Shown: piece by piece, positions 1-7,754 of the stretch
How positions within the stretch are numbered: the stretch's first letter is position 1
Layout: each line of letters starts with the position of its first letter
Notes under the pieces: model-generated
Databases searched by the model: none
Told to the model about the DNA's origin: nothing
What the model saw: only the letters and a program-made list of their open reading frames with translations
Translations under genes and position numbers: made by a program
Assembly (NCBI RefSeq): GCF_014845115.1
Contig: NZ_NKUI01000094.1
Span: 1-37,367, forward strand
Origin: Methylorubrum zatmanii
GTDB taxonomy: Bacteria > Pseudomonadota > Alphaproteobacteria > Rhizobiales > Beijerinckiaceae
Direction: 5' to 3'
Length of the DNA stretch: 37,367 bases

Positions 1-393
1 GCCGCGACCGCGGCGGCCGAGCAGCATCGGGCAAACGAGGAGGCCGCCCGGCGCGTGCGGGCGGACCGCGACCGCGCCGAATCAGAGGCGGCCAACGCCG
101 CGCTCGGGTTCGCGTTCGCATGGCAGGCCGCGATCCGCACCGTCGCCTCAGGCATGTCCCCCCGGGGTGCCGGCAACGGCCTGCACGCCCGCTCCGTCGT
201 GCATGTCCGGTGCGACGAGCCGGTCTCCGTCGGCCGTCTGCGCCGGTCCCAGGGTGACCTGCTCTGCGGCGCCGGTGACGGCGCCATGGGCTACCTCGCC
301 GAGGCCGTCTCCCGCGACGGCTCCGGCGAGCCCTACCGCGACCGGGTCACGTGCCGCGCCTGCCAAGCGGTCGCCCTCAGGCTCGCGACCTGA
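1..393 (+). CDS. Hypothetical protein, 5' end outside window
   Basis: The frame is open from the first base of the window, so the gene starts upstream; about 130 codons are visible. The first ~35 residues are Ala/Glu/Arg rich and look like the end of a coiled coil. The last ~75 residues form a compact domain with Cys residues (a VRCDE stretch, then LLCGAG, then VTCRACQ near the end), which could hold a metal in the manner of small zinc-ribbon proteins. I do not recognise the family. The next gene follows on the same strand after a gap of 65 bases, so the two may share a transcript that ends at the terminator near 1134-1170. The coding frame is favoured by GC-rich third positions. A function cannot be assigned. 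Confidence 0.5.
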   Translation, partial: AATAAAEQHRANEEAARRVRADRDRAESEAANAALGFAFAWQAAIRTVASGMSPRGAGNGLHARSVVHVRCDEPVSVGRLRRSQGDLLCGAGDGAMGYLAEAVSRDGSGEPYRDRVTCRACQAVALRLAT

Positions 394-458
394 CCTGGCG
401 ACTTTCATCACCCTGCCGACAATCGACCCCGTAGCGACACAGACAGGATCCCCACCAC

Positions 459-1112
459 ATGCGCACCGTTCGTCTCGCCCTGATGCTCGTCCTCGCCGCC
501 ATGGCCGCCGCCGCCCAAAAAGTCTGGGACGGCACCCGTTGGGTGGCCCGCGCGATGTCCGGCATGCCCACGCCGCCCAGCACCGGCATCGAAGACGCCC
601 TCGATGACCTCGCGGACGCAGCCCGCCCCGTGACGGCGTCACAGCCTGCCCGTGACACCGTCACGCCGTCCGGCCAGGCCCCGGCACCTGAGGTCGCCCC
701 GAGGCCGGCGCCAGTTCCGGCTTCCGCCCAGGTCGTCGAGCTCGACCCGATCCTGGCGAAGGGGAAGGCGGCCCACGCCTTCGCGTGCGCGCTCGCCACG
801 CTGGACGAAGAGCCCTCGACCGACGGTCTCGACGAAGCCGAGATCGCCTGGCTGAACTCGCTCAACGCGTCCGAGATGATGACGGTCTACCGGGCGGGGC
901 CCATGCGCACGGGCGCCCACATGGCCGGCATCAAGCCGGTCGAGGGCCTGCCCCTGTGCCCGACGCTGGCTGAGTACCGGCACATCCTCGGGCAGGCAGC
1001 CCGAATTTCGCCCCGGCAGCGAGCGGAGATCCAGGAGTACAACGACACCTTGGACGCGGCCTTCCAGGAGATGATTGAGGACCCCGGATTCGAGCTTAAG
1101 CGCGGCGTCTAA
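459..1112 (+). CDS. Hypothetical protein with N-terminal hydrophobic segment
   Basis: This 217-residue protein starts with a short basic stretch and a hydrophobic run (residues 5-20, LALMLVLAAMAAAA), which may be a signal peptide or a single membrane anchor. Residues ~45-90 are Pro/Ala rich and probably disordered. The C-terminal ~125 residues are well mixed and probably folded, with an acidic helix-rich end. No known family is recognised. It is followed within 25 bases by a strong intrinsic terminator, which supports it being the last gene of a transcript. Many competing frames overlap this stretch; this one was chosen for its amino-acid composition and its position relative to the terminator. 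Confidence 0.55.
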   Translation: MRTVRLALMLVLAAMAAAAQKVWDGTRWVARAMSGMPTPPSTGIEDALDDLADAARPVTASQPARDTVTPSGQAPAPEVAPRPAPVPASAQVVELDPILAKGKAAHAFACALATLDEEPSTDGLDEAEIAWLNSLNASEMMTVYRAGPMRTGAHMAGIKPVEGLPLCPTLAEYRHILGQAARISPRQRAEIQEYNDTLDAAFQEMIEDPGFELKRGV

Positions 1113-1133
1113 AAGCCACCCCCGAACAGCAAG

Positions 1134-1170
1134 AGGCCCGCCCCGGCACCCGGGGCGGGCCTTTCTTTTT
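1134..1170 (+). terminator. Strong rho-independent terminator
   Basis: A perfect 13-base stem (AGGCCCGCCCCGG paired with CCGGGGCGGGCCT) closes a 3-base loop (CAC) and runs into TTTCTTTTT. It lies 21 bases after the stop of the gene ending at 1112 and is the only textbook intrinsic terminator I found in the window. Confidence 0.92.
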
Positions 1171-1251
1171 GCGTGGACGCCTGCAGAAATGGGGTTGTTC
1201 TATGCCCTGTGCACACACGGTGGCATGACGTGCGCACGCGACAGCATGACG

Positions 1252-1608
1252 TCAGGCCGCCCGGGCCGCCCGGAGCACGAGCCCCTCGGCGCGCAGGGCG
1301 CGCTGGCGCATGCGGGCAGTCTCGCCCCGCGCCACGGCGGTCTCAGCCTTGGCCGCTGCGAGCTCGCGCTGCAGCCTGGCGTTCTCGGCGCGGAGGGCAG
1401 CGACCTCGTCGACCGCGGCCTGGAGCTCCCGGCGCTGGCGGGCGACCGCGCGACGGGCGCGCGCGGCGGCCGAGAGGTCGCGGTCGGCTTGGTCGGCGTC
1501 GACGGCGGCCTGACGGGCCCGGGCATCCGCTACGAATCCCGCGGCCACCCCGGCGAGGCGGAGGCCGGCCTGGTCGAAGGTGTGGCCAATCTGGTGGGGG
1601 GTGCGCAT
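1252..1608 (-). CDS. Small coiled-coil protein, function unknown
   Basis: The 118-residue product is Ala/Arg/Glu rich. Residues ~45-110 show heptad-like spacing of Leu and Ala (for example LRAENARLQRELAAAKAE), which predicts a long coiled coil. The start is supported by GGAGG five bases upstream of the ATG at 1608-1606. It faces the terminator of the gene pair at 1-1112 and is convergent with it. No family is recognised; helical low-complexity proteins of this kind are hard to assign. It could be a plasmid- or phage-type accessory protein, but nothing in the sequence decides this. Confidence 0.55.
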   Translation of the reverse strand: MRTPHQIGHTFDQAGLRLAGVAAGFVADARARQAAVDADQADRDLSAAARARRAVARQRRELQAAVDEVAALRAENARLQRELAAAKAETAVARGETARMRQRALRAEGLVLRAARAA

Positions 1609-1846
1609 GCAGGCCTCCGGGTCGTCGGGGTGGCCTCACAATCGGGGATCACGATTCGAGCGTCGAGCCCCAGTCAAGGGTTGTCCCTGGGCTCTGTGTG
1701 AACCGGACACTGCCGTAGGGCTGGACCTCAAAACGTGTTTAGCGCCCCGTTACTTCGGTCAAGTGAATCGGTTTGTGGGAAGTACGCGTCACTCGCCTCC
1801 GGCGGGAAATGAGGGATGCACCCGCTCCCTACAGGATGGCTGCAGG

Positions 1847-2035
1847 TTCCGCATCGAGATCATCCTCGACCTCGCCGACTTCGACCGCTCCGTCGACGAG
1901 ACCGTCTACGGCTATGTGATGGCGACTCTCGCCGACGCCCTGAACGAAATCGCCGACACCGTTGTCGAGCGCCTCGTCGACGCCCAGGCCGCCCAACTCG
2001 CCAGGCCCAAAAACTTTACGCAGCGATCTAATTGA
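1847..2035 (+). CDS. Possible small protein fragment
   Basis: From about base 1850 the frame encodes an acidic, helical stretch (IEIILDLADFDRSVDETVYG, then further residues rich in Leu/Val/Ala) up to the TGA at 2033-2035. The pattern of hydrophobic and acidic residues looks coding, but the frame upstream of 1850 does not, and no well-placed start with a Shine-Dalgarno is visible. It may be the 3' end of a gene whose beginning has been lost. The left coordinate is approximate. No family is recognised. Confidence 0.25.
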   Translation, partial: FRIEIILDLADFDRSVDETVYGYVMATLADALNEIADTVVERLVDAQAAQLARPKNFTQRSN

Positions 2036-2073
2036 TATGACCTCAGTGCTAAGACCAATTTCTCCTTCTTGGT

Positions 2074-2146
2074 CTGCAACGCGCCACTTCCAGACCTTCA
2101 CTCAAAGCGAGCGGAATGGCCGCTTGTCGCCCAAGAGCTGCTATTG
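2074..2146. repeat. Degenerate dispersed repeat, copy A
   Basis: This 73-base stretch aligns without gaps to 35872-35944. By eye 48 of 73 bases match, with blocks such as CTGCAA-GCGCCAC and AGAGCTGC-ATTG. It lies between the fragment ending at 2035 and the 3' end of the RND gene, so it appears to be an old intergenic repeat. Confidence 0.5.
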
Positions 2147-2184
2147 AAACGGAATGGTCGGTCCCGGTCTCCTTGAGATCGTCA

Positions 2185-2224
2185 CGGTCGGCCTGCCGAG
2201 GAGGGCTGGGAAGCAGGCCGACCG
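2185..2224 (-). terminator. Long hairpin, candidate end of efflux operon
   Basis: CGGTCGGCCTGC (2185-2196) is perfectly complementary to GCAGGCCGACCG (2213-2224), with a 16-base loop. It lies 73-112 bases beyond the stop of the RND pump gene on the minus strand. There is no T-run after it in either direction, so it may be a Rho-assisted terminator or an RNA-stabilising 3' hairpin. Confidence 0.4.
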
Positions 2225-2296
2225 CTATCGCGGACCGTGGGAACGAACGGTCGCGCGACTTCTGCCGGGCGAGACCCGGATTTCTCGGAGCCGATC

Positions 2297-5200
2297 TCAG
2301 CTCGCGGGCATGCCGTGGGTGGCGGAGGCACCGGCGTGGGCCGACCCCTCCTTCGTCCCGCGGGCCTTCCGCGACCGGAAGGCCCGGGCGATCAGCACGT
2401 AGAAGAGCGGGGTGGCGAACACCGCGAGCACCGTCGCGGTGACCATGCCGCCGAACACGCCCGTGCCGATGGCCCGCTGGCTGTTCATGCTGGCGCCCGT
2501 GGCGATGGCGAGCGGCACCACGCCGAGGATGAAGGCGAACGAGGTCATCACGATGGGCCGGAAGCGTAGCTCGCACGCCTCCAGCGCGGCATCGTGGACG
2601 GAGCGACCCTGCGCTACGAGCTCCTTGGCCACCTCGATGATCAGGATGGCGTTCTTCGCCGTCAGGCCGATCACCGTGATCAGGCCGACCTTGAAGTAGA
2701 CGTCGTTTGGCATGTCCCGGGCGAGCATGGCGAAGACCGCCCCGATCACGCCGGTCGGAACCACGAGCAGCACGGCGAGAGGGATCGACCAGCTCTCGTA
2801 GAGCGCGGCCAGGCGGAGGAAGACGCAGAACAGTGCCAGCGCGAGCAGGTAGACGGCCTGGCTTCCCGAGAGCTTCTCCTGGAGTGACTGCCCGGTCCAG
2901 GCGAAGTCGAAGCCCGCGGGCAGCTGCCCAGCCAGCCGTTCCATCTCGGCCATGGCGTCGCCGCTGGCGAAGCCCGGGGCCGCGCTGCCGGAGATCTTGA
3001 TGCTCGGGTAGCCGTTAAAGCCGACGACCTGGGCCGGCCCCATCGTCCAGGCGACACGCGCGAAGGACTGGAGGGGCACCATCTGTCCCTTGGCGTTGCG
3101 GACGTGCAGGTCGAGCAGGTCCTCGGCCCTCATCCGCCGGGACGCCTCCGCCTGGACGATCACCCGCTGCATGCGCGCCTGGTTCGGGAAGTCGTTGACG
3201 TAGGCCGAGCCGAGGCTCGTGGAGAGCGTGTCGTTGATGTCGGCGAAGGTCACACCGAGCGCGTTTGCCTTCTGCCGGTCGAGGGTGAGCTCGATTTGCG
3301 GCGCGGTCGGCAGGCCTTCGACGTAGACGCCCTGCAGGATCGGGCTCTGGCTCGCCGCTTTGAGCAACTGGTCGCGGGCGGCGGCCAGCGCCGCGTAGCC
3401 TTGCTGCGCCTTGTCCTGGAGGCGGAAGGCGAAGCCGCTGGAGTTGCCGAGCGCTTCGATGGCGGGCGGCGCCAGCGCCATGGCGATGGCGTCCGGCAGT
3501 CCGCCGAGCACGGCGCTGGCGCGGGCGCTCACCGCCTCGGCGCCGTCGTCCGACCTGCGTTCCTTCCAGTCCTTCAGGGTGACGAAGGCGATGGCCGCGT
3601 TCTGGCCCTGGCCCGAGAAGCCGTAGCCGAGGAGCACGACCCGGGCCACCACCGACGGCTCGGCGCCGAAATGGGTCTCGATCCGCTTGGCCACGTCGAG
3701 GGTGCGGCCGGTGGAGGATTCCGGCGGGGTCTGCGCGTCGACGATGACGTAGCCCTGGTCCTCAATGGGCAGGAAGCTCGACGGCATGCGCAGGTAGCCC
3801 CAGCCCAGCGCCGCGACGAGCGCCGCGTAGACGAGGAGCGAGCGCACCGGCCGGCGCAGCAGCCCGGCGACGCCCGAGCGGTAGGCCAGCGTGCCGGCCT
3901 GGAAACGCCGATTGAACCAGCCGAAGAAACCACCCTTGGCGTGGCCGTGGCCAGCCTCGACGGGCTTCAAGAGTGTGGCGCACAGCGCCGGGGTAAGCGA
4001 GAGTGCCAGGAAGGCGGAGAAGGCGATGGAGGTCGCCATGCTCACCGCGAACTGGCGGTAGATCACGCCGACCGAACCTGGGAAGAAGGCGAGCGGCACG
4101 AACACCGCCACCAGGACCGAGGTGATGCCGACGATGGCCCCCGTGATCTGGCCCATGGCCTTGGCGGTGGCCTCCCGCGGCGGCAGCCCCTCCTCGGCCA
4201 TGATGCGCTCGACGTTCTCGACCACCACGATGGCATCGTCGACCAGGATGCCGATGGCCAGCACCATGCCGAACATTGTCAGCACGTTGATGGAGAAGCC
4301 GGCCACCAGCAGCGCACCGCAGGTGCCGAGCAGGGCCACCGGCACCACGATGGTCGGGATGATGGTGTAACGGAAGTTCTGTAGGAACAGGAACATGACC
4401 GCGAAGACGAGCGCCATCGCCTCGGCGAGCGTCATCAGCACCTTCTTGATCGAGACCTCGACGAAGGGCGTGGTGTGGTAGGGCACCGTCACGCTCACGT
4501 TGGCCGGCAACGTGCGCTGGAGTTGGGCGATCTTGGCCTTCACGCCGGTCGCGGCCGCGAGGGCGTTGCCGCCGGGCGCGAGCTGGATGCCGATGCCGGC
4601 GGCGGGACGACCGTCGAGGCGGGTCTGCATCGTGTAGGACTGCCCGCCGAGCTCGACCTCGGCCACGTCGCGCAGTCGGACTAGCGAGCCGTCGGGGTTG
4701 GCCCGCAGCACGATCTCCTCGAACTCCGCGACCGTGGTCAGCTGGCCCTTGACCAGGACGTTGGCGGCGATGCGCTGGCCTTCCTTGGCCGGCTGGGCGC
4801 CGACGATGCCCGAGGCCACCTGCGCGTTCTGCGCGCCGACCGCCGCCGTGACGTCGCCCGGCGTCATACTGAACCCGACGAGCTTGACCGGATCGATCCA
4901 GATGCGCAGCGCCTTCTCGGACGAGAACAGGGTCGCCCGGCCGACACCCGGCACCCGCCTGAGCTCGCCCAGGATGCGTCGGGCGGCGAGGTCGCCGAGA
5001 TCTGTCTCGCTCAAGGCTCCGTCCTTGGAGGAGACGATGACGAACTGGAGGAAGCTGGTGCTGGCCTCCTCGACGATGACGCCCTGCTGGGTCACCGCCC
5101 GGGGCAGGCGCGCCTCGATGCGCTTGATGCGGTTCTGGACCGCGACGGTCGACTTCGACGGGTCGGAGCCCGGCGCGAAGGAGGCCATGATCTGCGCCAT

Positions 5201-5458
5201 GCCGGACGTGTCGCTGGTGCTCTCGAAGTACATCAGCCCCGGGATGCCGTTGAGCTCCTCCTCGATGATGCGGGTGACGCCGTCGTAGAGCCGTTCCGGC
5301 GGGGAGCCCGGGTAGGTCGCCGTCACCTGGATCGTGACGGGGGCCACGTCCGGGTACTGCGAGACCGGCAGGAACGCGATGGAGGTCGCGCCGACCAGCA
5401 TGATGAAGATGGAGACCGCCCAGGCGAAGATCGGGCGCTCGATGAAGAAGCGGGTCAT
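2297..5458 (-). CDS. RND multidrug efflux pump, AcrB/MexB (HAE1) type
   Basis: The 1053-residue inner-membrane transporter has the usual length and layout of HAE1-family RND pumps: a cytoplasmic start (MTRFFIERPIFAW), TM1, a large periplasmic porter domain, TM2-TM6, a second periplasmic loop and TM8-TM12. The proton-relay residues are visible: the DD pair in GILVDDAIVVVENVE (TM4) and the Lys in LTAKNAILIIEVAKE (TM10). Such pumps expel lipophilic drugs, dyes or detergents to a TolC-like outer-membrane channel by way of a periplasmic adaptor. The adaptor gene lies 23 bases upstream, but it is interrupted by a stop codon. No outer-membrane channel gene is present in the window, so a channel encoded elsewhere would be needed. 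It is probably the last gene of the operon. Confidence 0.95.
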   Translation of the reverse strand: MTRFFIERPIFAWAVSIFIMLVGATSIAFLPVSQYPDVAPVTIQVTATYPGSPPERLYDGVTRIIEEELNGIPGLMYFESTSDTSGMAQIMASFAPGSDPSKSTVAVQNRIKRIEARLPRAVTQQGVIVEEASTSFLQFVIVSSKDGALSETDLGDLAARRILGELRRVPGVGRATLFSSEKALRIWIDPVKLVGFSMTPGDVTAAVGAQNAQVASGIVGAQPAKEGQRIAANVLVKGQLTTVAEFEEIVLRANPDGSLVRLRDVAEVELGGQSYTMQTRLDGRPAAGIGIQLAPGGNALAAATGVKAKIAQLQRTLPANVSVTVPYHTTPFVEVSIKKVLMTLAEAMALVFAVMFLFLQNFRYTIIPTIVVPVALLGTCGALLVAGFSINVLTMFGMVLAIGILVDDAIVVVENVERIMAEEGLPPREATAKAMGQITGAIVGITSVLVAVFVPLAFFPGSVGVIYRQFAVSMATSIAFSAFLALSLTPALCATLLKPVEAGHGHAKGGFFGWFNRRFQAGTLAYRSGVAGLLRRPVRSLLVYAALVAALGWGYLRMPSSFLPIEDQGYVIVDAQTPPESSTGRTLDVAKRIETHFGAEPSVVARVVLLGYGFSGQGQNAAIAFVTLKDWKERRSDDGAEAVSARASAVLGGLPDAIAMALAPPAIEALGNSSGFAFRLQDKAQQGYAALAAARDQLLKAASQSPILQGVYVEGLPTAPQIELTLDRQKANALGVTFADINDTLSTSLGSAYVNDFPNQARMQRVIVQAEASRRMRAEDLLDLHVRNAKGQMVPLQSFARVAWTMGPAQVVGFNGYPSIKISGSAAPGFASGDAMAEMERLAGQLPAGFDFAWTGQSLQEKLSGSQAVYLLALALFCVFLRLAALYESWSIPLAVLLVVPTGVIGAVFAMLARDMPNDVYFKVGLITVIGLTAKNAILIIEVAKELVAQGRSVHDAALEACELRFRPIVMTSFAFILGVVPLAIATGASMNSQRAIGTGVFGGMVTATVLAVFATPLFYVLIARAFRSRKARGTKEGSAHAGASATHGMPAS

Positions 5459-5481
5459 GGGCTTGGGCCTGCGCGGAGGGG

Positions 5482-5925
5482 TCAGAGCTGCTGGGAGGCG
5501 GTGGCCGTCCGGGCGCCCTTCCAGGACACCGGGTTCACCGCCATGCCGGGCTGGATCTTCTGGAAGCCCTCGACGACGACGCTCTCTCCGGGCTTCAGCC
5601 CGTCCTCGACGATCCAGCCGGCGTCCATGAGCGCCCCGGTGCGCAGGGGCCGCAGGGCGACCGCCTTATCGGCGCCGACCACGAAGGCCTGGGCCTCGCC
5701 GGCGCTCGACCGCTGGATCGCCTGCGCCGGGACGACGACCGCGTCGGCGTTCACGCCATGAGCGACGCGCACCCGGACGTAGGTGCCTGGCAGCAGGCCC
5801 CCCTTCGGGTTGGGGAAGGTGGCGCGCAAGGAGACCTGCCCAGTGCCGGGGTCGACGCTCACGTCCGTGAACAGCAGGCGGCCGGCGTCGGCGTGCAGGC
5901 TGCCGTCGGGTCGGACGAGCCGCAC
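5482..5925 (-). CDS. RND adaptor (AcrA family), C-terminal fragment
   Basis: The 147 residues are the C-terminal part of a membrane-fusion protein: the later beta-barrel strands (LFTDVSVDPGTGQVSLRATF, then NPKGGLLPGTYVRVRV) and the membrane-proximal domain. It is in the same frame as the upstream fragment and separated only by TAG (5940-5938) and four codons. The start is GTG at 5925-5923, and the stop itself forms part of TAGGAGG, a near-perfect Shine-Dalgarno eight bases before that GTG. The fragment could therefore be made as a separate chain by restart. It lacks a signal peptide of its own, so even if made it would stay in the cytoplasm. Together with the upstream part the total of about 384 residues matches a normal adaptor. 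It is either a pseudogene half or a sequencing error. Confidence 0.75.
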   Translation of the reverse strand: MRLVRPDGSLHADAGRLLFTDVSVDPGTGQVSLRATFPNPKGGLLPGTYVRVRVAHGVNADAVVVPAQAIQRSSAGEAQAFVVGADKAVALRPLRTGALMDAGWIVEDGLKPGESVVVEGFQKIQPGMAVNPVSWKGARTATASQQL

Positions 5926-5937
5926 CTCGGTCTCCTC

Positions 5938-6636
5938 CTAGCCGGCGGCGCGCTCGACGAGCGCGCCCGAGTCGGAGGCGGAGGCGTTGAAGTCCGCGAA
6001 GATCGGGTCAATCTGCTGGATGACGGCGAGCTTGGTCGCGTCGCCCTGCCCGACGAGGGCCCCTTCCGTCACCAGGGCACGGCCGATGCGGCCGGCGATG
6101 GGCGCGCGCACGGTGGCGTAGTCGAGGTCGATCCGGGCGCGGTCGAGCTGCGCCTTCGCGCTCGCGACGTCGGCCTCGGCCTGGCGCAGGGTGGCCGTGG
6201 CGATGTCGTGCTGGGCGGTGCTGGCCGCCTGCCGCTCCAGGAGCGTCTCGGTGCGCTCCGACTGCCTCAGCGCCTGAACGCGGGTGGCCTCGGCACGGGC
6301 GACCGCCGCGGCCTTCGCATCGACCTCGGCCTTGTAGATGGCCGGGTCGATGCGGAAGAGCACGTCGTTCTTGCCGACGAGGCTGCCCTCCGCGAAGGCC
6401 CGCTCCCGGACGATGCCGGAGACCTGGGCCCGGACCTCCGCCACCCGCGTCGAGGCGAGGCGCCCGGGCAGGTCGAAGGTGCGCGGCACGGTCGCCGGCT
6501 CGACCGTCGCGACGGACACGTCCATCGGCGGCATCTCTGCCGCGGCCGGGTCGTTCGCCGCGGGCTTGCACGCGGTCAGCGTCGCGCCGAGCAGGAGCGC
6601 GACGAGGGGCAGGCGTCGGTGGTCACGCCGGGTCAT
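5938..6636 (-). CDS. RND adaptor (AcrA family), N-terminal fragment
   Basis: The 232-residue product starts at the ATG at 6636 with a lipoprotein signal: basic MTRRDHRR, a hydrophobic stretch and the lipobox LTAC, after which Cys would be lipidated. It then has the first lipoyl half (VAEVRAQVSGIV), an alpha-hairpin rich in Ala/Arg/Glu, the second lipoyl half (YATVRAPIAGRIGRAL) and the start of the beta barrel (DPIFADFNAS). It ends at an in-frame TAG (5940-5938) where the family continues for about 150 residues; the rest follows in the same frame. The family joins an RND pump to an outer-membrane channel, and a product cut here would lack most of the barrel and the pump-contacting domain. The start overlaps the end of the TetR gene by 14 bases. 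Confidence 0.85.
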   Translation of the reverse strand: MTRRDHRRLPLVALLLGATLTACKPAANDPAAAEMPPMDVSVATVEPATVPRTFDLPGRLASTRVAEVRAQVSGIVRERAFAEGSLVGKNDVLFRIDPAIYKAEVDAKAAAVARAEATRVQALRQSERTETLLERQAASTAQHDIATATLRQAEADVASAKAQLDRARIDLDYATVRAPIAGRIGRALVTEGALVGQGDATKLAVIQQIDPIFADFNASASDSGALVERAAG

Positions 6637-7252
6637 GGCTCGGGAGTCCTTGTCTCGTGTCGATTGGGGAGGCGACGTCGCCGTGCCGTCGGTTCGGCGG
6701 CGCCATCGCCAGGAGGCGGACGCCCAGGGCCGCCATGTCGGGGAGCGGGCCGCCGGCTGCGTGCAGGAGGCAGGCTTGCCAAGCCCCGTCGGCGGCGAGG
6801 CGCACGACCTCAAGGGCCGGCGCCCCGTCAGTGGCGCGGTGCCGCTCCAGTCGCCGCGCGATCCACTCGGCGTGCAGGCGGCGGACGCCCGGGTCCGCCA
6901 AAGCCGAGAGGTAAAGCGCCGCCGTTCGGCTCTCCCTCCCGACTGTGGAGTTCGAGAAGTCCGTCTCGACGTTGGCGCGCGTGAAGCCGCCGCTTGGCGA
7001 GGGGTCGCGGACCATCGCCGCGTCGATCTCGGCGTCGAGCCGTTCGGTCAGGGTGGCGAAGATCTCCGCGATCAGGGCCTGCTTGCTCGGGAAGTGGTGG
7101 AAGAGACCGCCCTTCGTCACGCCGGCCGCATCCGAGACCGCCTGCATCGTGAGCCCGGCCGGCCCATGCTCCAGGGCGAGCCGCACGGCGCCTTCAAGGA
7201 GCCTGCGCCGCACGAACTCGGGCTGCTTTTTGCGAGTGAGGGCGCTCGCCAC
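6623..7252 (-). CDS. TetR/AcrR family repressor of efflux operon
   Basis: The 209-residue protein has an N-terminal helix-turn-helix at ~25-65 (LTMQAVSDAAGVTKGGLFHH, then FPSKQALIAEIF) typical of TetR regulators, followed by an all-helical ligand domain. The start chosen is GTG at 7252-7250, two bases after the stop of the SMR gene, which suggests translational coupling; the protein then begins VASALTRKKQPEF in the usual basic style. Its 3' end overlaps the adaptor start by 14 bases. Position inside the efflux operon suggests it represses this operon in the absence of pump substrates, probably at the divergent region 7600-7754. The ligand is unknown. Members of the family that control SMR or RND pumps commonly bind cationic drugs, but that is inference here. 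Confidence 0.88.
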   Translation of the reverse strand: MASALTRKKQPEFVRRRLLEGAVRLALEHGPAGLTMQAVSDAAGVTKGGLFHHFPSKQALIAEIFATLTERLDAEIDAAMVRDPSPSGGFTRANVETDFSNSTVGRESRTAALYLSALADPGVRRLHAEWIARRLERHRATDGAPALEVVRLAADGAWQACLLHAAGGPLPDMAALGVRLLAMAPPNRRHGDVASPIDTRQGLPSHDPA

Positions 7253-7254
7253 GG

Positions 7255-7599
7255 TCAGTGACCCGTGGTGGCGGAGAACGCCTGCATCACCACGACCCCG
7301 CCGACGATCATCGCCATGCCGACCATCGCCGGCCCGTCGAGGGACTGCTTGGACACCAGGACGCCGACGACGGCGGTCAGGACGATGCCGACGCCGCTCC
7401 AGATCGCGTAGACGACGCCGAGCGGCATCGCCTTGAGGGCGACCGACATCAGGAAGAAGGCCGCGCCGTAGCAGGCCGCCATCCCGAGCGTGGACGCGAC
7501 CTTCGTGAACTGCTCCGACTTCTGCAGCAGGGCCGGGCCCGCGACCTCGCAGGCGATGGCGGCGCCAAGGGCGGCGTAGGTGGTGGCGGAAACGGACAT
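7255..7599 (-). CDS. Small multidrug resistance (SMR) transporter, EmrE-like
   Basis: The 114-residue inner-membrane protein has four hydrophobic helices and the SMR hallmarks: a membrane Glu in helix 1 (Glu18 in AAIACEVAGPALL, equal to Glu14 of EmrE), an aromatic helix 2 (ACYGAAFFLMSVAL) and the conserved YAIWSGVGIVLT of helix 3. SMR proteins act as antiparallel dimers that exchange protons for quaternary ammonium or other cations. The ATG at 7599 was chosen because it puts helix 1 at the normal distance from the start; longer upstream extensions have no membrane or signal character. It is the first gene of a minus-strand operon with TetR, adaptor and RND pump, so two pump classes are driven from one promoter. 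Confidence 0.92.
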   Translation of the reverse strand: MSVSATTYAALGAAIACEVAGPALLQKSEQFTKVASTLGMAACYGAAFFLMSVALKAMPLGVVYAIWSGVGIVLTAVVGVLVSKQSLDGPAMVGMAMIVGGVVVMQAFSATTGH

Positions 7600-7754
7600 C
7601 CGAAGGCCTGCTCTCGTCTCCATGCGCCCAGACCTGTCGGTCGGGCTCATTCTCGATCTCGTCGGCAAATCCGTTCCCAGGCCGGGAGGCGGCTTGCCAC
7701 CGCATGCGTCATCGTTTAAATCCATCCATACGGAATTGAGAGAGGAAATCATGG
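7600..7754. promoter_or_regulatory. Divergent promoter region of efflux operon and second TetR gene
   Basis: Both the minus-strand efflux operon and the plus-strand TetR gene must start from this 155-base region. CCATCCAT (7722-7729) and ATGGATGG (7751-7758) form a perfect 8-base inverted repeat with a 21-base gap that encloses the ribosome-binding site and overlaps the first codon of the plus-strand gene. It could be a TetR operator or an RNA hairpin. No clear sigma-70 boxes were identified. Confidence 0.4.

Noticed and set aside
3104..4384. 426-codon plus-strand frame opposite the RND pump
   Set aside because: His/Arg/Gly/Asp-rich antisense of the pump's membrane segments.
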